From NCBI GenBank assembly GCA_910574455.1, contig CAJSYZ010000011.1, positions 3,890,941 through 3,954,940 of the forward strand: DNA of 64,000 nucleotides, in the 5' to 3' direction. The stretch is from Trichaptum fuscoviolaceum (lineage: Eukaryota > Basidiomycota > Agaricomycetes > Hymenochaetales > Trichaptaceae). Shown here piece by piece: positions 1 to 11,989 of the stretch. A model generated the notes under the pieces. That model searched no databases, was not told where the DNA came from, and saw only the letters and a list, made by a program, of their open reading frames with translations. Numbering within the stretch: the stretch's first letter is position 1; each line of letters opens with the position of its first letter. The translations under genes and the position numbers were made by a program.

Positions 1-258
1 CAAATCGGACGTGCAATTAAAAGACAGCACGGACTCCGGCACTCCTGCGCCACGTCTCACGTCCCGAACAAGCGAGCGCATGTCCGAGACGTCGAACGCT
101 ATAGTATCATCGATGCTTGGAAGTCGCGGGAGCCTGAATGCTTCCTTTGGCTGTTGACGTAGACAGGTCAGTTTGTGTTAGTCAATGAGCATTTATGGCT
201 TACGCACCGACAGACCCCTAGGCATTCTGGTTGGAGTACGCACGGCTGAAACAGATAT

Positions 259-295
<37 letters not shown>

Positions 296-296
296 A

Positions 297-327
<31 letters not shown>

Positions 328-2684
328 GGCAGGGGCAGGGGCAGGTGCAGGTGCAGGTGTGTTTACTGGTGCACCAATCGGCGGCGCCAACGCAGATCCA
401 GCCTAGCAAGTATGTAACAAAGTGAGTATAGTTATAGATCAGATCAACTACCTTGGTGCTCACTGTAGTCCCTTGGTTAGCCGTCCGCCTCCGGATGCGC
501 GGAGGTGGCTGCATTTCTAACGAACGGGTGTCTGACTCAGCTCTTGGTCTTGTGAGATCGGACGATGAAGTAGAAGGCTGCTGAGTCGGTGTTGTCTATA
601 ATGCAAGGAATGACTAAGGTGCATACAAGCCATTATTTTTCACTTACTGGCCGCCTGATTTGTCTGTCCCGGCCAGCGTTGATCAAACTATGAAAGTCAA
701 GTGCACTCGTCGTAGAAGAGCTAGCTGAAGGTTCGTTCTGGGGTTATGTAAGTAGTGGGTCACTGCTTATCTGCGGAAATGGACAAATAGTCATTACTTA
801 CTGGCCTTGGCGCATTCAAATGCGATGTATCAGCAGTGCGCGGAGGCTCCGCAGCCTATGCCACAAAATTAACCTTCTACGTCTGGAGAAAACGAAAAGA
901 ATAGAGCTTACGCGTCTTGGCGGTGTAGCCCATCCATCATCATGAATGATATCGAAGTTGTCATCCATACCTGGTAACTCGTCGTAGGAATAGAGAGGAG
1001 ACCCCTCCTCTGGACAGTCACCCATGCAATCACCGTTGTACTCAAGATTATCGAACAAGGAGAATTCTGGTGGCATTTGTTCCTTGATGGCGCGTCCCAC
1101 GTGAAATGCATAGCAGGCATGAGGCAGATATGCGCGAATGCGTTGTGCTTTATCTGCATCGTCAATGAAGCGCTGGACAGGAGCTCGCAGGTGCGTTTTT
1201 GCCGGACCTTCACGAATGAATGTTAGTGATATGTATGCAAGATGAAGAAGGCAACTCACATATCATGAATATCTGATGGTTAGCAAAACTCGGAGTCTCG
1301 GGATCGGCAGGCGCGGTAAGGTAGTTCGCCATAGTACGTGGGCCCTTCGTCGTAAAGGATGTGATAGTGAATTCACCGGTAGGGATTGGCCTCGTAACCC
1401 ACTTGAAGATACCATCATTGGCTGGGCATTGGTTCCTATGCATAACATGGTATGCGAGGGACATCGCATTCGTTCCATCATAGTTTGCAGGAAGGTCAAG
1501 GTCCCAGCCCTTGGTGCGAGCGGCTTCGACAAACTTGTCGGAAAGGAAAGTGAAAAACACCTTTCGTGACGCCGTAAACTCGGATTTACGAAACGTAAAA
1601 GACAAGCCATTATTATACAGAAGGTTTTGAAAGACCCCTTCCGCCAATGACGAAAGCTTTAGATCTGGTACGAGCTCGGCTCGGCCATTACTAAAGTCTT
1701 TACTAAGCTAACAGGATGTCAGTGAGTGAACAATATCACTAAGATTCTTGAGGTCGAACTCACATTGAAGGGTACTACCAAAGCTAGTACAGAATCGGTG
1801 TCAGGTAGCCGCTCTGTGGGCGGTGGAGCAGCCTGTCTGGAACCTCCTGCTCGATTGCGATTCGGGGGGATAGACATTTGGGTGGAGCGTGTCCGCAACG
1901 AATTAGAACTTGCAGCCCTAGCATGCATACGCTCTGCGCTCTCCATGCGCTCACGATTTACATTGCTTGCATCTCTAGGAATCATCCCCGCAAATGCGGC
2001 GCTTGCGGGAGCCATAGGACGAGCCACCGATGGTGGTAGGGGAATGTGAGGTCGAACAGGTGGTATGGGAGTAATGGAATTAGACGGAGGTGGAACCCGT
2101 GCTACTGGGGGTGTAGACTGTTGACTAGATGGTAAGACAGTAGCCGGAGCATTGGAAGTCGAAGGGGCACAGATGTCGACGTGTTGCTGCCCACTGTCAG
2201 CTTGCCTTGACCCATGCAAGTCCCAAGGAGGTTGAAGTTCGGTGCATGAATGAGCACCAAATGGTTCACCACATATGCAAAGAGCATGAAGGCCAGTTGA
2301 ACCATCATTTCTCTTTGAAAACGATTGTCATTGTTTATACCATTTATAATAGATCATCTTCAACTCACCGGAGTAAACCCTGGACATTGAATCCGAGCAC
2401 CTTGAATGCCATATCGCTTGCCAGCTGGATCCACACCAATAGCTCTGAAGCATTCTTCCATCAAGAAATGATCGGCGGCTTTGTCACCACAGAAGTCACA
2501 TTTCTCGTATCCATCTAGTGGTATCTGGTATGTCTTGTGAGACTTGTTATGCTGTATTGTCTGCAAAGATATCATGACATACCTGTTCTGTCTGTCCGTT
2601 TCTTAGTTTCGTGAACCCACCACAATGTCTTCCAAACAAGAGACATTTAAGACACCACCGTCGCGGTGTCATAGGTGCAGCCAT
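1..2684 (-). CDS. Cys-rich multi-exon protein, 3' end outside window
   Basis: I do not recognise this protein. Ten exons can be chained with consistent phase: 2684-2583, 2560-2369, 2312-1764, 1707-1260, 1207-912, 855-802, 737-648, 595-464, 402-208 and 150-1. They give about 660 residues before the gene leaves the window. The N-terminus has metal-ligand-like pairs (RWCLKC, then CDFCG, then CICGEPFG with a nearby AHSC). A Pro/Ser-rich linker follows, then an ordered region (around RFIDDADKAQRIRAYL), a second linker and a Pro-Ala repeat near the visible end. The ATG at 2684 was chosen because it brings the first Cys pair into frame; this requires a 22-base intron (2582-2561). Otherwise translation could start at 2575. 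A zinc-binding nuclear or transposon-associated role is possible but not shown. Confidence 0.6.
259..358. repeat. GGAGCA/GGGGCA hexanucleotide repeat
   Basis: About seventeen hexamer units, read on the minus strand as alternating Pro-Ala codons near the visible end of the Cys-rich gene. The frame stays open throughout, so the repeat is tolerated as a flexible linker. Length variation between strains is expected. Confidence 0.85.
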
Positions 2685-3020
2685 GTTGGGTGTAGAAAGG
2701 TGTCATGTATCGGGGTGAATGGGAGGAACTCAGCAGAGACAGGGAATTTTGTGTGCGGTTGTGAAATTTTCATCATGAAGAAATCATGAATTTATTATGA
2801 TGTATATAATATTTCTATATCAATTTCAACAATTTCATTAACTTGTTTACACATTTTCAACTGTCGTTCATGACTTTTCATGGTGTGATCATGAATGAAA
2901 CATGATTGTCTTGATGTTAAAGTTACTTTTTCTGCACTCGATATAAGAAATTTAAATTGACAAGTGATTACATAATCTGTTTGAGTTCATGACGACATCA
3001 TGATGCCATCAATGTGAGAA
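2685..3020. other. AT-rich intergenic region rich in TCATGA
   Basis: No coding sequence is supported. The palindrome TCATGA and its core CATGA occur repeatedly here, out of register with the perfect array that follows. The stretch is the 5' flank of the minus-strand Cys-rich gene. Confidence 0.6.
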
Positions 3021-3160
3021 CATGATAATTCATGATAATTCATGATAATTCATGAATTTCCATGAATTTCCATGGTATTCCATGATAATTCATGATAATT
3101 CATGAATTTCCATGAATTTCCATGGTATTCCATGATAATTCAAGATAATTCATGAAATCC
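3021..3160. repeat. Fourteen in-register 10-bp repeats (CATGA-type)
   Basis: Consecutive decamers starting CATG or a one-base variant (CATGATAATT, CATGAATTTC, CATGGTATTC) run in exact 10-base register. A higher-order 50-bp unit of five decamers (two CATGATAATT, two CATGAATTTC, one CATGGTATTC) is present twice in succession. Ten bases is close to one turn of B-DNA, so every CATG falls on one face of the helix. The array lies between the minus-strand Cys-rich gene and the plus-strand AA9 gene. Confidence 0.9.
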
Positions 3161-3972
3161 GTGAAGTTTACAAATATCTATATTGTACTTTACAGTTTCA
3201 CTTATTTTTGTCCAATAAAAGCCATCATACTTTATGCTGTTTTTGCTCAGACTTCGTCTCTTCTCTCGTGTCCAACCTTGTTGGACGATCTCTTTCGCAA
3301 CTGTTTTTTTCTCGTGCAACTTCTAGTGAACTTCTTAATTCTGTTCTTTGAATACTTGCACTAGACTCGATGGTTGTTCTCCAAATTTGAAAAGGATTTG
3401 GTATGTAAAACCTGGGAATGTACGTACATACTGTACATTTCTCTCTGGTATTGTCTTTTCGCGGTGGCCTCTTGACAAGATCTTAGGTGACCGACATTGC
3501 CAACTTTTCTTGGTCGAAATATGGATAATTAAAAGTCATTGTTCCGTCCCTTCGTCTCTCTTCCTCCGGTTCCGGATTTCGGGCCTAGGGTAAGCACAGC
3601 CTGGCTATTTACTTGGGCCACCAATTCCCCTCTTCACCGACTTCCTTTCGTCGGCGGTAGTGAGTTTATGACATCTTCATGCATATTCCGTTCAATAACT
3701 TGCCTCGAAGGATCGAGAATCGTCTTTCGAATCTCTCTATGCTGTGTTCCTCCGGCCTCTATTTGTCTCCGAAAAAAAAGCAAATATGTTATTCCCGATT
3801 CACATCTGCGTCGACCCTGTTTTGCGCCAGTAAATTCGACCCGTAATTGGGAATTTTAATGGAGCATGAGGCCTTTGATGCCCGAAATGCTCTTGGCGTC
3901 CATACAATGTCGAAATGAAATATGTTTGCGTTCGGAAAAACGTGTTTGTTTGGCTTGCGCTGGGCGTCGGGG
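3161..3972. other. Intergenic, no gene seen
   Basis: Several short open frames exist, but none has coding character or recognisable motifs. This is the distal upstream region of the AA9 gene. Confidence 0.5.
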
Positions 3973-3978
3973 TATAAA
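3973..3978 (+). promoter_or_regulatory. TATA box of the AA9 gene
   Basis: TATAAA lies 233 bases before the chosen ATG at 4206 and is followed by a pyrimidine-rich tract (about 4009-4055). Such tracts are common at transcription starts of highly expressed fungal genes. It implies a 5' leader of roughly 150-200 bases. Confidence 0.55.
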
Positions 3979-4205
3979 GGCCGCTAACTCACAGTCAGTC
4001 CCTCCAACCCCTCCCCTCATCCTTCCACCTCCCCGTCCCACTCTTCTCCCCACCTTTACTCGACGCTCTTGAAGAGCCCTTGCTTCCGTTGCACTCTTTC
4101 TCGGGGTTAAGAGATCCTTTTTGTTTTCCTTCTTCTACGAATCCGACACACACACACGCACACGCAATCCCATCCATAACCGGGATCCCGCAAGTCTTTT
4201 TCGCC

Positions 4206-5316
4206 ATGAAGCTCACTCTCTTTTCCGTGACTCTCCTTTCCGCCCTCCTCCCTCTCGCCGCCGCACACGGCTTCGTATCCAAGGTCGTCATTGGCGGCAC
4301 AACCTACAAAGGCAACGCCCCCGGTGCGTCTGCTAAGGCGAGCCCGATCCGCCAGATCAGCACGACGGACCCAGTCAAGGGCGCGACCAACAAGAACATT
4401 AACTGTGGCCAGAATGCGAAGGTCGCTTCGTTGGTCGCTGCCGCCAACCCGGGCGACACTATGTCCTTCACCTGGGACGCTGGCGATGGTTCTCACGTAC
4501 GTACCCATGTCTGATTTTAATCAGGATGTACGCGATCAATCCTTTAAAACACAACGCTAATTTTACTTCTTGTGCTCCGTACAGTGGCCCCATAACACTG
4601 GCCCGATGTTTGCTTACCTGGCCAAGTGCGAAGGCACAACCTGCGACAAATTCGACTCGAGCAACGCCAAGTGGTTCAAGATCGAACAGGAAGGCCAGAA
4701 ATCGAACAGCGCGACGTGGTTCCAGCAGGACATCTTCAACGGCGGCACGTTCTCCACAACTATCCCTGACAACCTCGCACCGGGCGACTACCTCGTCCGC
4801 CATGAGATCATTGGTCTGCACCTCGCTGATGTCGTCGGCGGAGCGGAGTACTACCCCTCCTGCACGCAGATCCGCGTTGGCGGCTCTGGCACCGGCGCAC
4901 CGTCCAGCACCGTCTCGTTCCCCGGCGCGTACAAGGACACCGATCCCGGTCTCGTAGGCGACAACTTCTTCAGCGTCCTAGGCTCGAAGTACCAGTTCCC
5001 TGGCCCGGCCGTCGACAGCCTCTCCGCCACCGCGAGCGACTCGGGCGACGCTGCGCCTTCATCTGGCAGCGCTGGCTCGAGCACGAAGGCGCCGTCGTCA
5101 ACCAAGACCAGCGCACCGTCTGCGACGAAGACGACTACGCGCAGCGCGAAGCAGACGCAGTGCAAGATCAAGAAGCGGGCCGTTACGGTGACCGTTACCG
5201 CGACGCCCACTCCGACTGCATCGCCCTCGACGAACGAAACTGTCGTGATCCAGCGCCGCCATGTCGAGCACCCGCATCGCATCAGCCGGATCATGCGCTC
5301 GCTCTACTCCCACTAA
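4206..5316 (+). CDS. AA9 lytic polysaccharide monooxygenase, secreted
   Basis: Copper-dependent oxidase of the AA9 (former GH61) family, which cleaves cellulose or related beta-glucans outside the cell. Exons 4206-4496 and 4585-5316 encode 340 residues; the 88-base intron has a GTACGT donor. Residues 1-20 form a signal peptide whose cleavage after LAAA exposes His21, the first ligand of the copper brace. WPHNTGP supplies the second His. RHEIIGLH carries the usual second-sphere His, and AEYYPSC holds the axial Tyr. The Gln usual two residues before that Tyr is Glu here. The catalytic domain ends near FPGPAV. It is followed by a Ser/Thr-rich tail and a basic end, with no CBM1. Confidence 0.93.
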
Positions 5317-5826
5317 GGCACCACCGCCTCCCCTTCTCCCCTCTCACTCACCTATTTCATCTCCTTATTCATTCTCTTATGAGTCACGAGATGGTCACTA
5401 ACGACCAGCAACGATGCGATCAGGTATTCCTCGGTTAACGAATCAGGTATTCTATGCTGGCTTCTTTATTAATTTCCACACTGTTCTACTGCTCTGTGTC
5501 TCGCTACTGCGTAGTGTATTTTTTATCTTCATCGCTGCTCGCATGTCGACATCAACTGTATCATACTCATTGGCATTTGAAATGTTACACTTCATTGTAC
5601 AATAAACTCTACGTGTGGAGAAATCGGGGCAAGTGGTAGAATCCGGAACCAATCTGATTCCGGAATTGAAGGCCTGGTATCGCTTCCGCTTACCGGTGTT
5701 CAACGTCGAGCTGAAAAAACAGCTTCTGCATCTCAAGTTCAAAAAAGGAAGTTATGAGTCAGGGCCGGGGCCGGCGATGATGATGATCCAGATCACAGCC
5801 ATTGATCAATACGAGTCTTTGACTAA
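5317..5826. other. Intergenic, no gene seen
   Basis: This is the 3' flank of the AA9 gene; open frames are short and without motifs. The last three bases (TAA, 5824-5826) form the left target-site duplication of the adjacent MITE. Confidence 0.5.
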
Positions 5827-6321
5827 GAGTGCGTTCGGCTGCAAAATCTCGCGCGACCATGATCTCGCGGGATCATAATCTGCAGGTGTGCAGATTGAGA
5901 TACAGCTTTGTTCCCACGCAAGAAGATTTTAATATGTTCGATAGCCCGAATGCACCTTCATTTTCAACGCATGACAGTTCAACAAGAACCAGCAAAAAAA
6001 AATTACAACATCAAATATATGCTTTTTTAAATTTGTGTTTCTATATCATAGTGCTTGAAAAGATGTTTAGGAATATTTACATAATTTCCAGAAATATTTT
6101 GGCCTTCTTTTGATCAAAAATGCAAATGAGATACAGAATCTCAAAATGAAAAACAGCTCTGACCTGTTTCTCTTTTTATCGAAAGAATCTCAATCCGGAG
6201 TTGAGATTTTGTGTTGAGATATTCGCTACCGAATGGGTCGGGTATCTCGAATTATCCCGCGGGATCACAATCTCAAATTTGGCGGGGAGAATCGCGCGAG
6301 ATTTTGCAACCGAACGCGCTC
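5827..6321. mobile_element. PIF/Harbinger-like MITE, 495 bp
   Basis: The ends are terminal inverted repeats that match at 28 of 30 positions, starting GAGTGCGTTCGG on the left and GAGCGCGTTCGG on the right (reverse complement). Both continue through TGCAAAATCTCGCGCGA. The element is bounded by TAA on both sides (5824-5826 and 6322-6324), the three-base duplication typical of PIF/Harbinger and Tourist elements. It encodes no protein. Further short inverted repeats lie inside the ends. A transposase encoded elsewhere would have to mobilise it. Confidence 0.88.
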
Positions 6322-6625
6322 TAACTTCACAAGCAACCTTCGTCGGACTTTTACATCGACGAGCTTTTTGTAAGACTTCGTCTAAAGCCCCTTCGGAAGT
6401 AACTCTTGTATCTCTAATCTTGCTAATAGTGATCGAAGGGAAGGAATTAACTTGTGTTCCTGAAGGCCGTGCCCAGTGCACTGCCGAGTGTACGCGCAGC
6501 AGGAGCCACGACTGCGGTTTCTCAAGGGCTGCGCAGCATTTCCTCTTTGCTTGCACTCTAATACGTCGATCTACTCTAGGCTTCCTGACTCGTATATCCT
6601 TCCCCTGATAGTTTTTTATGAAATC
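6322..6625. other. Intergenic between MITE and ankyrin-like gene
   Basis: No separate gene is seen. An open frame extends upstream of the chosen start of the next gene, but it has no counterpart in the paralogue at 16.4-18.3 kb. Confidence 0.5.
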
Positions 6626-8268
6626 ATGATTATTGAAAACAAAACGCCGCCAAACGAGCCAATACCTCTAGATGCACCCCCCTCCTACGATGTTGTCAGT
6701 CGTCTCTCCTCACAAGGACAGTCATCTGGGTCTGCTACACGTAGCACTTTTGCTGACGAGAAAGACTTGTTCTTCCATTCTGGTGTGGAAGGGCCAGCGC
6801 GGACTGGCCAATTATCCCGACCTCAAGCTGCAACGCCCCCCTCATCTTCGTCTTGGTTCAACCTAGGTGTCTTCAGCTCCTCCACACAATGTGCCCCATC
6901 CCCTTCAGTAGCGCAATCGCCAACGCCGAAGTCACAGGCAGACGTTCGAATAACTGTCCAAGAGCTTGTGCGCGACCTCGTGACTTCCGCCTCGACGAAC
7001 GGCGTAACTTGGGCAGAGAACGCGACCGCATCGTTTGGTGTCCTAGACAGTTGCGCAGCCGCCTGCGCGCGCCAACATGTCTCGCTATCTTCCATCCTAC
7101 AGGAACGGAGCATCGAGGGACATACACCCTTATACTGGGCCATCATTAAACGTCCTGTTCGTTGCGCTTCGCACAGGGAGTCAATACTTGATGAAGTATC
7201 CCAGGAACCCCCAGAGGAGGACGCTGTCATATGGAAGCTTCTACCACTTTCCGCACCCTTGACATCCTACACCCTCTTCGAGATGCGACAAGCGTGCCTC
7301 GCTACCCATTCCAACGGTCTTTTACAGCAGCTACGTCGGTCTTCTCTCGCTTTTCCCCTTTCCGGTTCGGAAAAGATGCTCCTTTCGGGAAGGAGCTCGG
7401 GCCAACATCGGAGCCACGTGGGCTTTCAAGACTCAGTGAGAGTTACGGAGGACGCGATACTTACAGGAAATCAAGAAAGTGGGAATCAACGAGTGGACGA
7501 GGACAATGGAAAGAACTCAAGCGCTGAAGGCGGATTTAGAGCCCGACTGGAAGTGGAGATGTTTCAGCGGAGGATGCTTGTCAGTGGATCGGTCACTGTC
7601 GAGTTCATAGCCAGAGGTATGCCGTTCATTGACAATCAATTAAGAATTAGTATATATATTTACATTCTACCGAAACAGGGCGTTTATGGCAACTGACGTT
7701 CTTCGTCGTGCCCTCGCTTTATCCTTACCTCTCGACCACACCCCCTTCGGTCTCAGAGGAGCAGCGCATACCCTACGCAGCCATCAGTTCGCTTCGAGCT
7801 CTCGATCATCCACCAGCGCCGGGAATGTGGGCATGCTGCCTAACGACAGCCCCAGGTAGTCCGCAGTGCTGGCTTGACTCACGTGTAGTAGTCAAACGCC
7901 CCTCCGCCTCCGAAAACACCACAGCTCCATTGACACTTCGTCTTCGTACGAATTCCTCACCTCTTCAAGCGCACGAGCCACCTCCTTACACTCCGCTTCC
8001 TCTTTCTCTCAACGCATCCAGCCTTTCATCGAATTCATTCCCCCTTTTCTCGTCATTCTCTAATCCAGCCGAAGCGTACATGAGCAAGGAGGATAAAGAT
8101 GCGCTGAACGCGGCACGAAAGATAGGGAAACATCGAACGGAAATGGAGAAGAAGATCAAGCAGAAGTGGCTGTCACCAGACGATAGAAGGAACCTGAAGT
8201 CGGAGGAAGGGTATGTTATAGTGGAAGTATTGGAGGAGAGTGGAATGGGGAAGCTGATGTACGAGTGA
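6626..8268 (+). CDS. Ankyrin-like PPxY protein, paralogue 1
   Basis: Uncharacterised basidiomycete-type protein of 526 residues from exons 6626-7616 and 7679-8268. The start MIIENK was chosen because the paralogue at 16446-18262 begins MIISNK. The order is a Ser/Pro-rich N-terminus with a PPSY motif, a helical region (RITVQELVRDLV), an ankyrin-like segment (EGHTPLYWAI), a conserved block ending VEFIARG at the intron, then LWQLTFFVVPS and WACCL with PQCWLD. A second PPxY (PPPY) precedes a basic coiled segment, and the protein ends GMGKLMYE. PPxY motifs bind WW domains such as those of Rsp5/Nedd4 ubiquitin ligases, so an adaptor role is an inference. No enzyme motif is visible. Confidence 0.82.
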
Positions 8269-8901
8269 GTGAAAAATCAAGCGCTTGAATACATTGGCTG
8301 TTATTATAACTGAGCCATTCTATCTTAGCAATTGCCCGTATATCGCAAACGATGGTTATTTACGCGCTAACTTTGAAGCTCACCTTTCTCCTCAGAGATT
8401 CCAACTCGATCGCACAGAATGCATTATCTGTTAGCCATGAGATAACCAAAAGACGATACGTGCACCTATGTACAACCGGGCCATAATATTTTACTAAATA
8501 CTATCAGTATGTCTTGCTTGTGTTGCTTCGAATTATTTACTTGTATTACATTGTAATTCTGTATAATTTTGATGCTGTAAGTCCGACTGAACAAGAAATT
8601 ACTACTTGGGTGTCATGACGAAAGTGTCAAGTTCAGTTGAAAAGACTATCATTTACCAGGGTAAATGCTTTAGTTCTGTACTGTACCACTCACACCGAAT
8701 CATTCAGTCTGATAATACTTAGTAGAATCCTGAATGTAGTCCCCTCGTATTGGGTAGTAAAATTGAAACCAATTGTTATAACCGATTGAACTATCTCTCG
8801 TATACAATTCTGTGGTTATGATGGGAAATGAGAGACGAACGTACATGAAGCAACAAAACAATCAAACTTTACAATTAAAGTATGTTATCAATATAAGTGT
8901 A
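8269..8901. other. Convergent intergenic region, no gene seen
   Basis: AT-rich spacer between the 3' ends of the ankyrin-like gene and the F-box gene. No open frame of interest and no clear repeat. Confidence 0.55.
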
Positions 8902-10927
8902 TTACAATAGATTTGATTCATAATCGGCCATCCTCCCGACGAACACCGAACTTGATTTTTTTCGAGGAGCATTGGGAGTGTTCGGTATCCGCAGATCATT
9001 CAATAGATAAACTGCTTCTGACGGGTACGGGTTTCCCTGCATAATCCCCTTCGCCCTCCGCCAAACCCAGTCGCATTGGATCCCGCTGACACTCTGCGAG
9101 AAATCTCCGATCCACCAGTGGACAACTTCGAGCGCCGTGCACCTCAGCATGAGACTTGACATAACGGATTGTACATTTTCAAACACCTCGTCCTTCCACA
9201 TATTTACCAGTTTCACTTGACCCTCTAACAATGGATAGCTGGCCCAGTTGACGCTTGAATATGGTAAATCGTATTGCCAGTCTCTGTAGTACCTGTAGTC
9301 AGAATCGCGCTCAATGTCTTCGGGATTGATGAGTATTGGAAACAATATTTCTCTGATGTCATCCTCCGACCAATTAGTCATGGGATCAAACTGAGGATAG
9401 AGGCTCAAAGCACGAAGATGAGGGAGCTCGGCGCAGAGTGACTCGTATCCATCCTACACGCACATACGATTAGGGATGAAATGTGAAGATAGTCAAAAAG
9501 TCCAGTACGCACGAATTGACCCTTCACGTATTCAACCTCGCCGGACTCGGATTGCAGCATTGGTAATATGAGGACCATTTGCTCGATAGACCTAAATATT
9601 TCATCTTGAAACATCTGAATGAGGCTAGAGATGGGCGCATATTTGTTTATGGATACATTGCGGTTAACTCTGGAGCTTGATAGATCCAGTCCAAACTCCA
9701 CCAGGCGTCTCGGAGGTCCATCGCAAACGCTTCCGTCGGCCTCATGTACAACGCATCCGAATCCCGCCACAACGTATTCAGCCCAATGAACTCCTGTTAC
9801 TTCTTCTTCTTCCTCCGTCCATATACGATCCATTCCTTCCCTTTCCTCCACGTCATCGCAGCACATAATCTTGATGATACGATAAACCCAGCTAAGGTTC
9901 ATTGCTACTTTTACACAATAGTCTTGAGCGAAATCAACGTTGAGCTCCCGCAGAGTTGTTCGATGCCTTAGAACGAAGCGTCTGAAGGCGGAGGCGTCCG
10001 ATTGGTCTTTCATGAATGGCCCCAAGGAAAGGCTTCGAAGCTTCGGGAATTCATGGTCGAAAAGAGTTCCTCGGTTCCACTTGTACTCGTGGTAGTAATC
10101 GTAGTCCATGAGACAAAGGTCTTGTAAACTCTTCCGCAGTGAGATTATTAGCGATAAGTCTCTGGATTCAGGACACCAGACGTGGAGAGAAGTCAGTGGA
10201 GGTAGATTGATCGTTTCGTAGTCATCCTCTGCTTGGTAATCATCGTCTGGAGATCCAATGCTAAGCAATGTCAGCGCCGTCAGGTTTTGCAGACCTGCTA
10301 TAACTTGCATGATATTCTTCGAAGCATTGATATTATGTAGGAATAGGGATGTAAGACCAGAAAAGGTCTTCAAGTTTCGGCAGAAAATGCTTGTGTGACT
10401 GTCAGTAGCAATCGGACCGTCTTCATCGGAGGTATACTCCGCCTCCTCCTCATCCGCCTCCGCCTCCGCCTCCTCCTCCTCCTCCTCCTCGTCGTCGTCG
10501 TCGTCGTCCCAGTAGTAGGCTGCGAAACAGTTGGAGATATCGAGTGACCTGACTTTCATCACAATATACCGACACGTATTTTGCAAATTGTGACTTACCT
10601 TATGATAGTTGCATTTCTCTGTACAAGCGCATTTTCTTCCATCAAGTCGACTGAGCGGAAGGTATTGATGTCGAAGTAAGCCTCAGCACGAAGAAACGGC
10701 GGAATTGTGTTGTACAGATGTTTGTTGACTCTGCAAAAAGCGAAAAGATCGGCTGCGTAAGGCTCTTTCAAGAGCTGATTTGGTTTGACGTATATTGTCT
10801 TCTGCCTTGACCAAGGACTCAAAGGTCCGAATGTCGATGGCAGTTCGAGAGGACGATGTGGAACCATGAGGTGGACCGCGACTGCAAGAAGCAGTTCATC
10901 TGGTAAGGACAGGAGAGAAGCGGTCAT
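8902..10927 (-). CDS. F-box protein with leucine-rich C-terminus
   Basis: Probable substrate receptor of an SCF ubiquitin ligase. Exons 10927-10599, 10548-9513 and 9453-8902 are consistent in phase and give 638 residues. The F-box begins at LLSLPDELLLAV near the N-terminus. About 100 residues on, a strongly acidic tract (Asp run, Glu run, then Glu-Ala) is encoded by GTC/CTC repeats. Downstream, irregular leucine-rich segments (LTSLFLHN, LTALTLLSI, LRSLSLGPF, LRALSLYPQ) are typical of fungal F-box/LRR proteins. The ATG at 10927 puts the F-box at the extreme N-terminus; an in-frame ATG at 11047 would add 40 residues. Such proteins are numerous and fast-evolving in agaricomycetes, so the substrate cannot be guessed. 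Confidence 0.85.
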
Positions 10928-11601
10928 GATCGGGTGCGGCACGGTGTGGTCGAAGGGTGCTATGCACAAGGAACCCGAAGGAAATAAAAAGTGAAGTTCT
11001 TTGCGACGAGCCTGGGTTGCTGGGGTTATAAGGTGAATCTGAGCCACAGAGCGGGCATCTATCCTTGAACACGCACCTATGCACTCCTTTAACCAATACG
11101 CCTAAAGAGAAATGGTCCCACAATCTCATGCCATGAGCCTTCCTTTGCCTTCACTCATATAAACAAGCATCGCCGGCGGTCATTGTCCATCGTAGTTGTT
11201 CTCAACAAATCCCGAGCTCTTGTCTTTCATTCGACAAAGAAATTATGTCTTATGCTTGCTACATAACGAGCACAAAAGAATGGCCTTTAAATCAATTTCA
11301 TGAGCTCATACACGAAGAAAACCTCGTTACGCACTCTGCCGGTACTGATCTCGGACTAGAGTGGCTCGTATTGCGCAGTAGCAATAGACCAGTATAATTT
11401 TTTTGATTGAAGAGCTTGTTGGTGAAGCTTATCTTGGTTCTGCAGGCGAGACTCAAAGTGAAAGGAGAAAGGGCGTGGGATACACTGGACACGGCGGCCC
11501 TCGCCAGTCGTACCACCCGTACCACACAAATGACTGGTCTACGAGTCTAGCCACTTGGCGTCTCTCGGAGCTCAATTCGACACCCTTCTGTTCCAATCAC
11601 A
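10928..11601. other. Intergenic, no gene seen
   Basis: Upstream flank of the F-box gene, including a TTATAA element near 11025. No supported coding sequence. Confidence 0.5.
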
Positions 11602-11756
11602 CAATGGATCTGAATTGTTTTCAACACCACTATTAGTGCTATTGAAGACAATTCTATTATTTCGAAGACAATGAATTGTCTTCAAAGTTATGACCGGAAA
11701 TGGAGTACAACGAGCTTTATAATAATGACCAAATATAGAAATATCAATAAAATATT

Positions 11757-11842
11757 ATCTGCGCAACGAGGAATCGAACTCCTTACCGCTTGCTTACTAA
11801 ACATTTCCATCACTCAATTTAACCACTACACTAACAAGGCTT
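11757..11842 (-). other. tRNA-like segment (pol III A and B boxes)
   Basis: On the minus strand, TTAGTGTAGTGGTTA resembles a tRNA D-arm/A-box and GAGTTCGATTCC a T-arm/B-box at tRNA-like spacing. The stems do not form a clean cloverleaf, so this is more likely a SINE-type head or tRNA relic than a working tRNA gene. Confidence 0.5.
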
Positions 11843-11989
11843 ATAAGAGTTTAGACACTTTATTGCATATGGACTCACATAACATCTAAATGACGATTAT
11901 CTTACTTGAGTATTGTTTCTAAAACTAAGTATTGTTTTGAAAATAAATGGCCAGATAGTAAACTTTTTCTAAGTCCCTAACCGAGGGGT

